This document shows positions 33,821 through 46,910 of a stretch of DNA of 64,000 nucleotides, piece by piece. The position numbers and the translations under genes are program-made. Within the stretch, counting starts at the first letter, position 1, and each line of letters opens with the position of its first letter. Location: assembly GCA_022575985.1 (NCBI GenBank), contig JAKSXM010000036.1, forward strand, positions 806,001 to 870,000, in the 5' to 3' direction. This DNA is from Anagrus nilaparvatae (taxonomy: Eukaryota > Arthropoda > Insecta > Hymenoptera > Mymaridae). The notes under the pieces were generated by a model. That model did no database searches. It saw nothing but the letters and a program-made list of their open reading frames with translations, and had not been told where the DNA came from.

Positions 33821-36800
33821 TTTTAGTATATTTATGTATACTACAAAACGTGTATAACTCTTTTTTTTTTGTATATGTTAACTTTTTTGTACATACATCG
33901 AATAAAGATCCTTCTCTATTTTTATACTACAACTTTTTTTTTCTCTCAGTATACTCACGCCCTCTTCTGCCCACATATATATTTACTGCATTATTAGTAT
34001 TGCACATGTGTATATATAGATTTTTTTTTCGAAATGTGTAGCTAAATGTTCGATATACATGTATGCAACATACATACATACCGACGGATAAAAAAAAATG
34101 TGAATTAAAGAAAAAAATATAAAAGCTTTCTCTCTGTATACACTTTGTATTTTAAGGGTAGAAAATATTATAGGGAAATATAAAAAGTAGATTTTTTACG
34201 CTATAGGCTTAAAATCATGAAAAAAAAGTGAATTTTTACTGCTTTTTTTTTTGAAAAAATAAAAAAAAGAGAATTTTTTTTTTTAGGGTTTTACATGCAG
34301 ATATGCCATTGGTAAAAGCTCTCTCGATTTTTTTTTTGCTACGATATCGATAGAAAGATACAAAGGGTTTTAGGATAATCTAGGGGATTTTTTTTTTTTT
34401 TAGAATGTTTTTTTATGTATAAAAAGTAAAATCTTGTGTATTTATACAGTTTAACAAAATTGCAAATTGAAATATTTATTATATTTTTTCTATTTGTTTT
34501 TTGTGTAACTGAACAAAATTAAATTGCTTTTTATTTTAAATTATTTTTTTTTTTGGTTCTGAATGAAGAAAAATTGTGAACTCAAATTTGATGGTAAATT
34601 ATTAGAATAAATATTGTTATGTAAGTTTTTAGAAAGAAAATACAAAATTAAGGTCTGAGCAACCTGCAAATGTAATTTAAGACAAACTCTTGTGAATTAT
34701 TTTTGGAACAGCAGCTTTTGTCAGTTTTATCTTAAAAAATTGAAAAAAGAAAAAAACACGAATAATCTTGAATATTAACGACAAAATTTATAAAATTTAA
34801 TTTGTAAAAATAAAACCAAGACCTGCAAGCACACAAAACTTATGCTTCAAAAGCCAATGCCACTAAATTCCAGAACATTAGGTTTAAATTAATGCTCTAG
34901 TTCTAGATTTATTGAGCAAGTTGTTGAACGCGAATTAATTAATTTAAATTTATTTGCTTAATAAAGAAGTTAAATTGTCGTAAAGGTCAGATTAATTAGA
35001 AGCTTTTAAAGAGTTAAGAAATGCCTTAATTAAATCTCCGGTGTTTGCAAGAATTTGAAACAAAAAATTTTTCACTTCACGAACCGTAATTAGCGATTTT
35101 TTTAATAACCTAGTTTTTTATGTAGATTCACGAAATTGGATTATATAACCGTCTAAAGACGTATTCTTCAAGTTTTATTTGAAATTTATAACAGTCTCTT
35201 GAATTGAATACTTGAAATTGGGTTAAGTCTGAATAATATTTAGAAAATATTGTTTGTGAATGGCTAATTATTAAAAAAAATATGTAATTTATTTTTTATT
35301 TTAATTCTTAGTTTCAACTGGTGTAGTTTTTGTGCTTAATGCACATGCTAATTTAACTAAGGATCAGATCCAAAAATGAATAACAATAGTAAAATATGAA
35401 ATTCAGATAAGACATTAAATATTTTATGTCAAGTATCAGAAAAATAAACTTAAAATAATTTTATTCCCAAAGAAGAATTAAGAAGACATTGCTCTCGTAA
35501 AAGTTGAAATACTACCCTAAAACTATCATAAAAAATAAATTAAAATTCTTGTGGAATCTTCAAAGGGTGATAATATTATTGTCTTTATACGTGTTATGAA
35601 TATTAAAACTTTCTCGATTGATTTCTTACATATTCGTACACAAATCACTTTTATTAGTTTTTGATTTAGTTTCAATATTTAATTTATTGTTGTGTTTGAT
35701 TTTATTCTATCGAAATTCTTTTATTACTTTGATTTTAAAATATTTATCATTTTTTTATTTCAGTTTTTTAAATAAGCTGTCATGAAACAATTTACTTGCA
35801 ACTTTCGTGACCTTGTACTGTGATTTTTTAAACGACGTGCTTGAATTTTCAAAGAAGTTCTAACAAGAATTTTAATCTTAATTTTAATGAAATTTGCTTG
35901 ATATTATTTAAATTTTAAATAAAATACTAAAATTTCAACTACCTAATACTTCTAATTAATAAGAAACTTCCAATAATAATAATAAAATAAGAACTTAAAA
36001 AAAACAAAAGTTCAACTACATAATAATGCTCGAATTCGATATAAAAAAAAGTAAAATAAAATAAAATAAAAGAAAAACCAATAGGCCTCTTGAGGATATT
36101 TGATACGGGACAATAGAAGAAGAAGAAAAAAAAACCTCGAGAAATACAAGATTTCTAAAATATATAAAACAGATAAATCTTATAAACTTAATTCTAAATC
36201 TTATTTATTTCAATTTTAACGCAAGTAATCTTTTTCTAAATATATTATACCAAAAAAAAAATATTAAATTTTTTATATGAATACTTTTTGAAGGAAAAAA
36301 AAAAGTTTGTGACTGGGTTTTACGAGCAATGAAAAGGGATGATTTTACCCTCTATTAAATGTAATTCAAAGAAAAAAAGAGCATTAAATACTTAGTCAAC
36401 CATTTTCTTTTTATTTACATACTTAAATTAAATTTTTTTTTTTTTCTTAAATTATTTAATGACAAGTATAAAAGACATAAATTATTTTAGTATCGTTTTT
36501 AATGTACTTCGTTAAAGCTCAAAAATTTTTTTGATATCCAAAAACTAAAAATTCTCTCATCGTGTATTTTTTAATACTAAAAATAAAAATAAAAAAAAAT
36601 TTATATCTTTCATCTTAATAAATATTTATTTATGTAAGTTATAAAAATTTATTAACTTAAATAATGTACTACTTAAAAGTATTAATATAACATAAAAATA
36701 TATAAAAAATAATGAGATTATAAATAAATAAACATTTTTCTTTTTTATTTTCTTACTTGATATCTTTCTTTAATGATTTTATATAGAAATTTTTATTTTA

Positions 36801-36904
36801 AATTATTGATTTATGTAGGTAAAGCTAATTTTATTTAAAATTATAATATTTTTTTTAAATTAATTTTTAATCCAGCAATCACTTAGTAATATGTAAATTA
36901 ACCC

Positions 36905-37868
36905 ACAAGGGGAGACCTCTATCTTTGGGAAAACCAATCACAATCTGTAGTTGTAGGGATGAATTATTCCAATGAGCCTTCTGGACTTAAAAACACAGGA
37001 CTCGATGTTATTAAATAGGGTTTTTTTAGCAATTTTCAATGTAACATTGCAACCTAATAAATTAATCAAAACACTTCTGATTAGTCTCATTTTTTGATAA
37101 GAGAATCACTTTTTAAGCCCCGTAAACTGAAATTTTTTATCACTAATTATCCCATTGTTATAGGCAATTAACCAAATGGCTATTTTTGGGCCAAAATGAC
37201 CAATTATAAAATTGTTGCCAAAATTGTAATTTTTGACGAAAATGGGTTTTATAGGCCTCAAAAATTTTTTACAAGCTTCAAATTTCCAAAACTTATTTAC
37301 TTTACCCTTTTCAATTATTTGTGAACCAGATATGATAATTTGAAGTCACAGTTCCAATTTTACGATTTTTTAAAAAAGCTCATTTTTAATGTTCACTTTG
37401 AAGAGCCATTTCTTAAAAACGAATCAAGGAAATGAGACGAGTAAAAAATTTTTGGAAACTTGAAGCTTGTAAAAATTTTTTAAAACCTAGAAAACCTTTT
37501 TTGATTGCAATTTTTGAAACAATTTGAAAATTGGTAATATTCGGCTGAAAATAAACATTTGGTGTATTGGCTATAATGCTTAGAGGATTGCTGATAAACA
37601 AATGTGGCTTGCAGAGCTTGAAAGGTGATATTTTCAACGAAAAAATGAATCCAACCAGAAGTGTTTTAGTTAATTTGCGAAGTTGCAACATTATTTTAAA
37701 AATCACCAAAAAACCTAATCTAATAACATTGAGCCCTGAGTTTTTAAGTCCAGTAGGCCCGTTGGAACTAATAGAGGGTATCGTGGGCACCCATTTTTTC
37801 AGCATAATAAAGTCATCTATAACTATAGATTGTGATTTGGTCTCCCAATGACAGCAATCTCCCTTTGT
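36905..37868. mobile_element. Diverged foldback element (about 960 bp)
   Basis: Two arms of about 370-450 bp (36905-37290 and 37410-37868) match in inverted orientation at roughly three bases in four. Matched words include accaatcacaatctgtagtt versus its complement, ttctggacttaaaaacacag, aaaacacttctgattag and ttacaagcttcaaatttcca. Open frames exist on both strands of the right arm (130 and 94 codons) but match no family I know and are probably chance. Decay suggests an old insertion into intron 2. Confidence 0.75.
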
Positions 37869-40800
37869 CAGTTTTTTTATAAAGTATTATGTTAAAAAAA
37901 TGAGTAAAGTTCATTAAAATTCTTTAAATAAACCTTTTAAACCTTTAAAACACCAAATTCTGCACTAAAATATCTTAAAAACAAAGCATTAAATCCAAAA
38001 AAATTAATTACTGTTCTATTTCTCTCCTAAAATTTCATAAGTATATTAACAAGTCAATTTAAACTTAAAAAAAAACTAGCTTATTTATCCCCTAAAATTT
38101 GTAGATATATTAAAAATCTTTGTAGTACACTTAAACATACAATAGAAATTTAAATGCGTATAATCTTTGAAAATTGCATAAAATTTGCATTATATACAAA
38201 GAGAAGATTTTCTCTCTAGTAGTAAATACATAAACTCCCTCTAACAATGTTAATTTTCAAGTTAAACAAGTTATCTCATTTCTTGTTTTAAACCGTATAA
38301 TAAAGAATATTAATTGACTTTCAGTTTACTAAATGACTTTGATGTCTTGATGCATTAATATATTAAATTTATTCCAATTTTTTAAAATCTTGATACCAAA
38401 CAATTCTGGGTGTAGTAATGACATTTTTAATAAATCTACTCTCATATTTTAACCTTTTTTTTTGGTTCTGTAGAAAAATTGCATTTTTTTTAAAGTGGGT
38501 GGAAAAATACTCTACCTTTTGTTATTTATTTTAACGTTTAAAAATATCGGAATTTTCGTATATATAAAAAACTATCGTTAAAAAAAAGAGATTAAATTGC
38601 AACAAGGGGGTGATTTCAAATTGCGTTTATATGTGATTTTTTTTCCTCTATTTTAACCACTGTGAAAAAAAAAATAGTAATCTTTTTTTTTCTACCCTTC
38701 TATCAATTCTCTTTCTATACTCAATAAAAATGCATTGAAATTGTTTTTTATGGATTTGTATATTGTAAATAAAGCTTAAAAATACCTTTTTTTTTCAATT
38801 TACATTTATTGTTATGTCTACCTATTTTTCTTTTTTTTAAAAAAAAGTTTCTAACTTTAATTTATATACTTTTGAAGAAAAAAAAATAAAATAAATTACA
38901 TGAATTATTTAAAAAAATGGACGAGTATCGTGGAGGTCTCTATAAAATTAATAAAAAATTTATTTTTCTTAAGTAGAGTAAAAATAATTCAATCATAATC
39001 GCATTTTATAAAGTCTTCCAAATGTACGGAAAAACTTAATAAATTGTGTATTAAAACCGGTTTTTTTGAATTTTTTTTTTTTAATGTCGGTAAAATATCA
39101 GAGAATTAGTAGCGACCTCTATATATAATACATTGTTTTATACGAGCGGCATCATGTGAAGGAATATAAGAGATTTTTTGATCAAAATTGACGAGAAATA
39201 AAAAGAACCAGTTTTTTTGTATTCTCTTGCGGCTTTCTTATAAAATTGACCATTTTTATATAAAAATTGAGTTAGTAGCGCGTTTTTCTCAATATCAATT
39301 CTCTGTCACTTTTTTTAAATAATTCACTAGGGAATTGATGTATAATATCGTGAATTAAATGATGATTTTACAAAAATTGTGATTTTCTAAAGGCGAAATT
39401 ATTGATAATTACCGAACCTTTTTTTGTAAATTAAGGTCAGAAAAATTGAGAAAAAAAGTTTTCATATAATTTATTAATGATTCCATAATTTTTATTAAAA
39501 CTTTTATAAAGTAATTTTCATTTTCACATAGTAAAAAGCTTTTCGATCCCTTTTCATAGAAATTACAGTGAGCCCCCTTTTGTTTTGAATCATTAATTAT
39601 CCAGAAGTGAACTAACAATCAATCTTGTTGCAATGAGAAGAAAAAGCTTTCATTTCCTATATGTGTGTTAATTATCATTTTTTCTTTTCGTTATGAAATT
39701 TTAGTTATAATGCAAGTTTAATCAAGGGGTAGCTATTGGTTAGATTGTGTGATGGACGTTTGGATAATTTACTCTACTCGTTTTATGTTATGATTATAAA
39801 AAACCTGGTATAATTTGTTACTCAAAAATTATTGCAAATTTGATTTGGCTGATGTGATTTGGTACGGATCAAATGAATGACAATTCACAGAAAACTCACA
39901 TATTATCAGCTACACTGAAAAAATCAAATTGTAAGTTCTTACTATACACTTTTAGTTCTTTGGTGCAACTAATATTGTTCTTTTACCATCTCTTATAAAA
40001 AATATTTTTAACAGGCGTTTGCTGTTACTCGAAATTATGAGTCTAGTACCCAAAAGTTCGGTCTTTTTTTCAGATTTAGTTGACTCGAATTCAATTTTTG
40101 GAAAAAAGTTTGCAGATACAGAGTAATTCAAAAATTTAATTGGTAAAACTCCCAAAACCACATAAAAAAACTGAATTTTTGTTTTGATTTTTTGGTGAAA
40201 ATGCATCCCTTGTTTTACTATTGCAAGATATTTCGAAAATTCTTACTGAAATACCTACATTTGTGTAAAACCAACACCTAAACCAACCTAACCTTCATAA
40301 AAACGACTTTTCATTAAAGTAACAATATCACAAACTTCTTAAAAATGATACTTCAAAAAACTATAAAACATAAATAAATAAAAAAAAACTAAGCTTTTCA
40401 AAAAAAAAAAAAAACATAAAAAACTCTGAGGACATAATACACTTGACTCAAAAGTATACTCGTACCTTTTTTTATGCTACTAGAAAACTTCTTAAGCAAG
40501 CAATAGTAAAAACATTCTATATTTACAATAATAAAAAAAAGAAAAGTTTAGATTTTTTTATCCAAGTATCATAAGAAAAAATCACTTGTTTCTACGCATG
40601 CTCTTTTTTTTACATACGAGCTTTAAAAAAGTTTACGCCTTTTGTATGATATTAACTCCCGTATCACTTTTTTTTATACATTAAATAAAAGAATTCTATG
40701 CCAGTAGATTTTTTTTTTATGTGTATAGAAAAAAAATCACTCTTATAGTACGTTCTTGCATATAATATATGCAAGTCACCCTAAAGCAAAAGCTTTTACG

Positions 40801-40869
40801 TGATGTATAGATAAATTTTCCTTTTTTTTTGGGTATAAAAAAGAAAAGTATGAAATATATTAGGGTAAA

Positions 40870-41045
40870 GAAGTGAAAGTGAAGTAATAATTTTTCAGTC
40901 GTGTCTTTTTATGCGACAGTTTTTTTAAATAATTTTCGCACGTGTACGCTTGGTTTGGTTTGAATTTTTGATGTAATGCTGTAGGTCACTTTTTAGCACC
41001 TTAAGGGATCTGAGATATTCACCGCGAGAGGTTCGAAAACTGTAG
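40870..41045. promoter_or_regulatory. Less AT-rich island in intron 2
   Basis: Sequence around tcgcacgtgtacgcttggtt and caccgcgagaggttcgaaaa stands out from its neighbours and contains an E-box CACGTG. No repeat signature is seen. Candidate enhancer by composition only. Confidence 0.22.
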
Positions 41046-41317
41046 ATTTTAGTTTGTTTTTTTATATTTTTACGCTTTTTGCTTTGACTCTAATAGAATA
41101 ACTTCCAGTTGATTTAATTTTTTTTGTATAATAATTTCTAGTTTTTGTTTTAAAATGCCGACTTTTAAATCTGCCGACGAGATTTCAATTTCAATAATTA
41201 TTTCTCTACTAAAAACCTTCGAATTGAGACTTATTGTCCCGAAAAAAAAACATTGTATATTAAATTTTGTAAAAATCCTTGAAAAGCACTGATTTCTTTA
41301 TTTAGACACCCTAGTAT

Positions 41318-41642
41318 ATTTCTAGGATCTGGTCAAATTCTGTCACCAGTGAAAATTTTGGTAAATTCTGACCTGGAAATTTTACTACAGTCCCTATTTT
41401 CAGAAAAATTTTAGAAAAAAAAAAATGCAATTTTCTTAAAATTATTTTTCTAGTCAACGGCCTGAAAGCACACAAAAAAAATATTTGTTTTCTCGCGACT
41501 GCCGCAGAAAAATTACTTTTGTATAGCGCATCATAAATATCTAAAATTTGTCTGAAAACAGTGACTAAAGTAACTTTTCTCTAGTCTAATCCAAAAATCA
41601 AGTCAGAATTTCCCCGAAATCTACCTGAATCCTAGAAATCGT
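41318..41642. mobile_element. Small foldback element (about 325 bp)
   Basis: Imperfect inverted arms of about 100 bp: ttctaggatctggtcaaatt … ctattttcagaaaaatttta on the left, and its counterpart … gaatcctagaa on the right. The middle carries the tttctcgcgactgccgcaga word related to the hairpin-repeat family at 12160 and 19229. Confidence 0.6.
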
Positions 41643-44154
41643 GTTGCATTTATCATATATTTTACACTCAATATTTTAAAAAATATTACACCAATTAAAA
41701 TAATTAAACAAACTTGAAACGATTAAGCTTACAAGGCTATAACACAACTAGAATTTACATAAAAATAGTGTACAAAACGTAATATCATACATTTAGTTTA
41801 TAAGAGATTAGGAAATTGTAATACACACATTTAATTTAAAAATATCAATTCCTTGCATGTAATTTTACAATAATAATAATATCGCTTGTATTTTCCTCAG
41901 TGTTTAACATAAATCTTGTAAGTTTTCAATTAGTAGTGTATTTTACATGATATTGCTTACATTTATGTAATAATAGAAAATTTAATTAAACAATTTATTA
42001 TTCAATATTCAAGAGATTATATTGTTAATTAAATTTGTTTTTTATTTTAAATTTTTAGTATTTAGATATATGGCTGAGTCTTTGTCAAAAATTTATTGTA
42101 AGATATTTTTCATTCAATTTTAGAACTATAGGCTCTGATTATTTATTTTCAGATACTTTAAGCAAAAGCTCGCAATTGGATAAAAATAAAAAATAAAAAT
42201 GGTTCTGCGATAAGATAATTGAACTACAGGTTAGAGCGAGGATGGTCATTTTTTAAAATTAAGTAAAATTCAAAAAAAAACTAAAAAAAAGTTCTAATAA
42301 ACTCCAAAACAAGTCCTTTATACCCTTTTGTACTCAAGTACAGATCAAGCCATATATATTAATTAATTAGTTAATAAATTTTATCTCTCGTTCTCATTTT
42401 CCTCCTATAAAATAGAGAATCTAGAGTACACATAATATCAAAGAAAATGGGAGGAAACATTTAAAGCTCTATACATATAAAATAATAATAATGATTTAGG
42501 GTAGGGATTTAAAGTATACACAACAGAGTGAAAAAGCTCTTTTGAGAGAAGAGGTGAAATTTTAGGGGACGTTTTTAACTAAATTTAAATATTATAATAT
42601 AGAGAGTATTAGTTTGACTGCTTTATATTATTAAGCACAAGTAAATTAATAACAACTTCTATTTCAACAAGTATAAAACCCCCCTTTAGTACTTGAAAAT
42701 TTTGAGTGCTCTATATTACTAAGTTATTATATACAAATATATCAATGAATTTTAGGTAAACAAAATTTATTTTAAGGTTAATTAACTCATTTTGTGAAAT
42801 TTATTTAATTAAAATTATATAGAAAGTTATTAATTGCTATGAATATTCCCAAAAGTAATAAATTTCATTTTCGAGTTTTTATTCTTCTGAAACTTTTTTT
42901 TGTTCCCTGTCGTTGTCCCTTTTTTTTTAATAAAGATTATAAATATCATTTAGAGAAAAGTTTAAATTATTCAAAAGTAGTGTAATTATCTTTGTTGAGA
43001 AATTTTTTAGGGATGTCATTTATTGTATTTGAATATTTTAGGTGAAGTTGGAGCTATACGAGTGATACGTTAGGGATTTTTGTGTTGATGTTTTGCATAA
43101 TTAGAATTAAGGGGGTAGTCAAGTTGATATTTTATTTCAAATTTTTTACAAACAAGTAAGGGGTTGAAATAATTGCATGAAAATTTTTGAACATAATATT
43201 CTATTTTTTAAAGATTTTTAACATTATTTTAATACTTAGGTAAGCTAGGTTAGGTTGACTTTCAAAGAATTGAAACCTAATTAAAAAAAAGTACTACACT
43301 GTATGCGAGTTTGTTTAAAATGGTCCACCATTTTGGACAATTTTTTACTGAACATTTTTTGGAACATTGACAAAATGTCAAGCATTTATTTAAACTGCTT
43401 TTTATTTAAAAACTATTAAAAAAAGTACGACAACTTTACCAGGATACTCTCTTAATTTTTTACAAAAGAATAAAATGGAAATAGTACTGTTTCGTTGATT
43501 TTTAAGCTTTTCTATATTTTTCTTTTCTAGAATCTATTAAAATTAACAGGTTCAGTAAAAACTTTTACTTAGAATTTTAACCTTTTATACGTTTTGCAAG
43601 CTTCTGCCCCTACATCTTTTAAGCTTTATTCAATATCAATTTTCGCAAATTAAAAACTGTTAGAAAAGTTTAATTAGTCACAAGTCAAATAACTGAATCC
43701 GACAAGTTCAAAAATTTAAGAGTTATTATATTTTGGACTTTTAAAAATACTATAAAATTTAAAAAGTTAATGTAATAAGTATCAGTGACATTTAAAAAAT
43801 AATTTTTTTATGTCTGACTAATTTTAAATTGTTCTACTGAATATTTAAAATTTCTAAAATACGAAAATGCTAATCACCCATTAAAGCTTACATACAAAAT
43901 CTTATTCATTAAAATTGTTAAATAAATTTTTTGATAAAAAAAATATTATTTACCAACAAAGTTAAAAAAAAATTAACAATTTACATAAAACAAAAAAGCC
44001 ATAATAATAATAATAAAAGTCAAATAAAAAAATTTTTAACCCAAGTAAAAAAAAAAAGTTTACATACAAACAAATAAATAAAAAAGAAAAATCACAAAGT
44101 ACGTCAAAGGAGAACATTACCCACACACATATAAAAAAAAATATAAATAAATAC

Positions 44155-44285
44155 TGTTGTCGACGCGCGAGAAATCCGGCTGATGAAGGATGAATATACT
44201 ATATATGCGAGGTCACATGTTGAGAAAGTCAGAGAGGAACCGGCGCCATGCTTATAATATTATAACCAGTCAGGGATTTTCTTCT
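44155..44285. promoter_or_regulatory. Less AT-rich island in intron 2
   Basis: A stretch from gttgtcgacgcgcgagaaat to ggaaccggcgccatgcttat with several CpG-containing words inside a very AT-rich intron. There is no inverted or tandem repeat. Candidate cis-regulatory element for the Iroquois gene; function is inferred only from composition. Confidence 0.3.
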
Positions 44286-46025
44286 TCTTCCCTTTTTTTT
44301 GCATATAAAATAAAAAAATAAAAACTTTTTTTCTAGTATGTATTTTATAGATTAATCTTTTTTATTTTTTATAAACTCTAAGCGCATAAATTATAGTTTG
44401 ACAGGGATTAACAAATTTTTTTTAAAAGATAAGTTTTTTATATGTTTATAAAAAATTATTAGCTTTTTTATGCAACTGGAGTATCAAGTATCGGAATTTT
44501 TTAAGAGATTTTATTGGTATTTTAAATATTTATGTGTTTAAGTTTTATAAAATTTTATAAATTTTTATAAGTCATATTTATATGAGTCATTCTAGAGGAA
44601 GTTAACACTTTTTTTTGAATTCTAAACTTTTTAGTATTCCAAAAATGAAATTAATAATGGATTATTGTGATTTTTAAAGTATTAATGAATAGCCAATTTG
44701 AAATTATTTAGTTAATTTTTAATTTAGTTTTATTTGATTGCACTTTGTTCCCAGAAGGTCTGTAAATTTATTTTAATGGTAAATCATAGTTTTTGATGAG
44801 AAAAGCAAGGATTTTTTTTTCAAAACATTCTACATCTTGTTCGGAAAAATTCTAAAAAATTAGATTCGATTTTCCAAAAAAATAATTCCATATTTAAATA
44901 TCGGAATATACATTTTTACAAAAATTTTAATTTCAACTTATTTATCATAGGCTTGTAAGTCAACTATAATTAAAATATCAAATAAGATTACTTATTTACA
45001 GCTTGACTAATTTGAAATCAAGGGGACTAAAAATCACAGCACCCCTTTCAAAATACAAAAGTATTTACTAAACATGAACTTTTATCTTAGAAAAACACAA
45101 AAATTTTTTTAAAATAAAAACGTTTTTGAAATGTTTAGAAGTATGAAAATTAAATTACGCAAAATAAATTCTTTAATATTTGGGGCAAAAATCAGTTTTA
45201 TGAATTAATTTCTTTATATGTACAAAGATACTGTCAAAAATTTTATGCTTAGCCCTTGATTCATTGTAGAGAATAATTTTTATGTTTATTCCATTAAACA
45301 GGCAAACCCCCATTATTTTTCAGTTAGTTATCTAGGACTAAAGTCAGTGAAACTTTTTTATATTTAATTTTTAACGAAAAAATTCCAAATCTATTAATTC
45401 CCAAAAAAATTTTATAAAATTTATTAAGATGCATATATGTTTTAAAGGTCAAAACATATTTCCTTATCAGTATTAGCAGAAAGAGAAAAATATAAATAAA
45501 TCAAAAAAATTTTTCTAAAGGATTATATTAAAACCTGAATCATTTTTAAAGTAACAAAAAATCAAATTTTTAATAAATTAATGAATAAAAAAAAAAACCG
45601 CAATAAATAGTAAAAAAAAAAATAAAAAAATTAATCTATTGACATAAATATATGTGAATGTACGTGTGTGATATAATAAATGTATGTTAATATAAAGGTT
45701 TTCATCATCAATCTATCTTCGTCTGTCCCTTGAATATTTTAGGGTGTTAATCCAAAAAAGCTTTAGCCACAAGAGGCAAAGAAACTCTCTTTATACACAT
45801 TGTTGACAAGTAAACGCTCTTGATAGATACGTATTATAATACGTAACCCTAAAAGATTTCTTACTTCCCTCAAACTCCTATATATAATAATACACATGTG
45901 TTTTATTTATACATAAATATTTTTATATAGATTTTACCGGAATTCATTTTTTTACGTCAGATTAATAGTGAATTATTTATTTTTTCTATTTTTTTCTAAA
46001 AAAATTATTTTTAATTTATAAATAC

Positions 46026-46159
46026 CCATAAGCAGCAAGTGTTGGATCATATGGATAATAACTTGTGGCTGCTGGCTGTAATGCTGCGGTACCCCAAGCT
46101 GCACTCATATCTGTTGTCATTCCCATCCCCGTAGCATCTTTAAGTCCATATGGATTACC
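46026..46159 (-). CDS. ara/caup: Iroquois homeobox protein, exon B (linker before the homeodomain)
   Basis: A 134-bp exon too short for a simple ORF scan. It encodes GNPYGLKDATGMGMTTDMSA, then AWGTAALQP, and ends SYYPYDPTLAAYG. It joins exon A in phase 0 (…SPL|GNPYGLKD) and leaves two bases (GG) that complete a Gly codon with exon C. The acceptor is ctag at 46160 after a T-rich stretch, and the donor is GTATTT at 46025-46020. Phase, splice sites and residues (NPYGLKD, YDPTLAAYGYG) all agree with the region just before the homeodomain in insect Araucan/Caupolican proteins. The donor is weaker than consensus (GTATTT rather than GTAAGT), but the phase match leaves no good alternative. Confidence 0.92.
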
Positions 46160-46884
46160 CTAGAAAAATAAAAAAAAAATTATATTAGATAGAGTATCAA
46201 ATTAAAAAGTCATAAATTTTGTTACTTCCTGAGTATTCTATTGATAAAATCATTTTTAATTTAACCACAAAATACAAATAAATTAATTTTATTTAAATAC
46301 CCCCTGGGTAGAGCTGAAATATTCAAAAAATAAATGTGACATTAAACTATCAAAACTTCTTTTTTTTTCATTCATTCATTCATTGTATTTAATACACACA
46401 TCATAATAATCCAAAAAGGATAAATTAGTCATGGAATTACGTTGATTCATTTTAAACTTTTTTTTTTACTTTTACCGGCGCCACTAAGTTTCGTATTTCA
46501 ATTCTTTTTTAAACTCTTTGTACTTCTTAATTCTACAACCAGTCAGTTCTCTGCTGTATAAAAAAATTTTTTTTTGTCTTTGTTTTTATTGTATGTATAA
46601 TAAATTTTATGTACATACATACATGTTTTTTTTGTTAGATTTTATTTGTGTCATCAAAATTTTTGAATTGCATTAAACTTTAATAAATTTGTTATTTTTG
46701 GTGTATAAAAAATTATATATTTAATTAAAATGTAACTAAAATTTCTTTTTTTTTTTTAACGAGTAAAATAAAATCACTTGAAAATTTTTCAAGATTCGCA
46801 ATTGAATTTTAAAAATTTAGTAATAAATTTGATAATTGGTTTCTGAACTCCATCAGAGTAAAACTTGAAATTGATTTGAGTGTT

Positions 46885-46910
46885 AACACAACTAACGAGC
46901 ATGGAACATG
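46885..46910 (+). repeat. Dispersed copy of the cacaacyaacgagcatggaa repeat end
   Basis: cacaactaacgagcatggaa plus catg here matches 23089-23113 inside the nested element with one difference, while the flanking bases differ. This looks like the conserved terminus of a transposon family. Confidence 0.6.

Larger units (their letters stand above)
33430..46025 (-). other. Intron 2 of the visible Iroquois gene (between exons B and C)
   Basis: About 12.6 kb bounded by GTATTT and tttag. It contains two foldback elements (36905-37868, 41318-41642), a C/T-rich stretch next to exon C (33700-33820), and two less AT-rich islands (40870-41045 and 44155-44285). The remaining stretches (33830-36900, 37870-40860, 41650-44150, 44290-46020) are A/T-rich with no gene, RNA or repeat that I can name. 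Confidence 0.85.

Noticed and set aside
37413..37851. Protein-coding gene in the right arm of the 37-kb foldback
   Set aside because: Open frames occur on both strands of an inverted-repeat arm, no known motifs are present, and the matching arm has stops.
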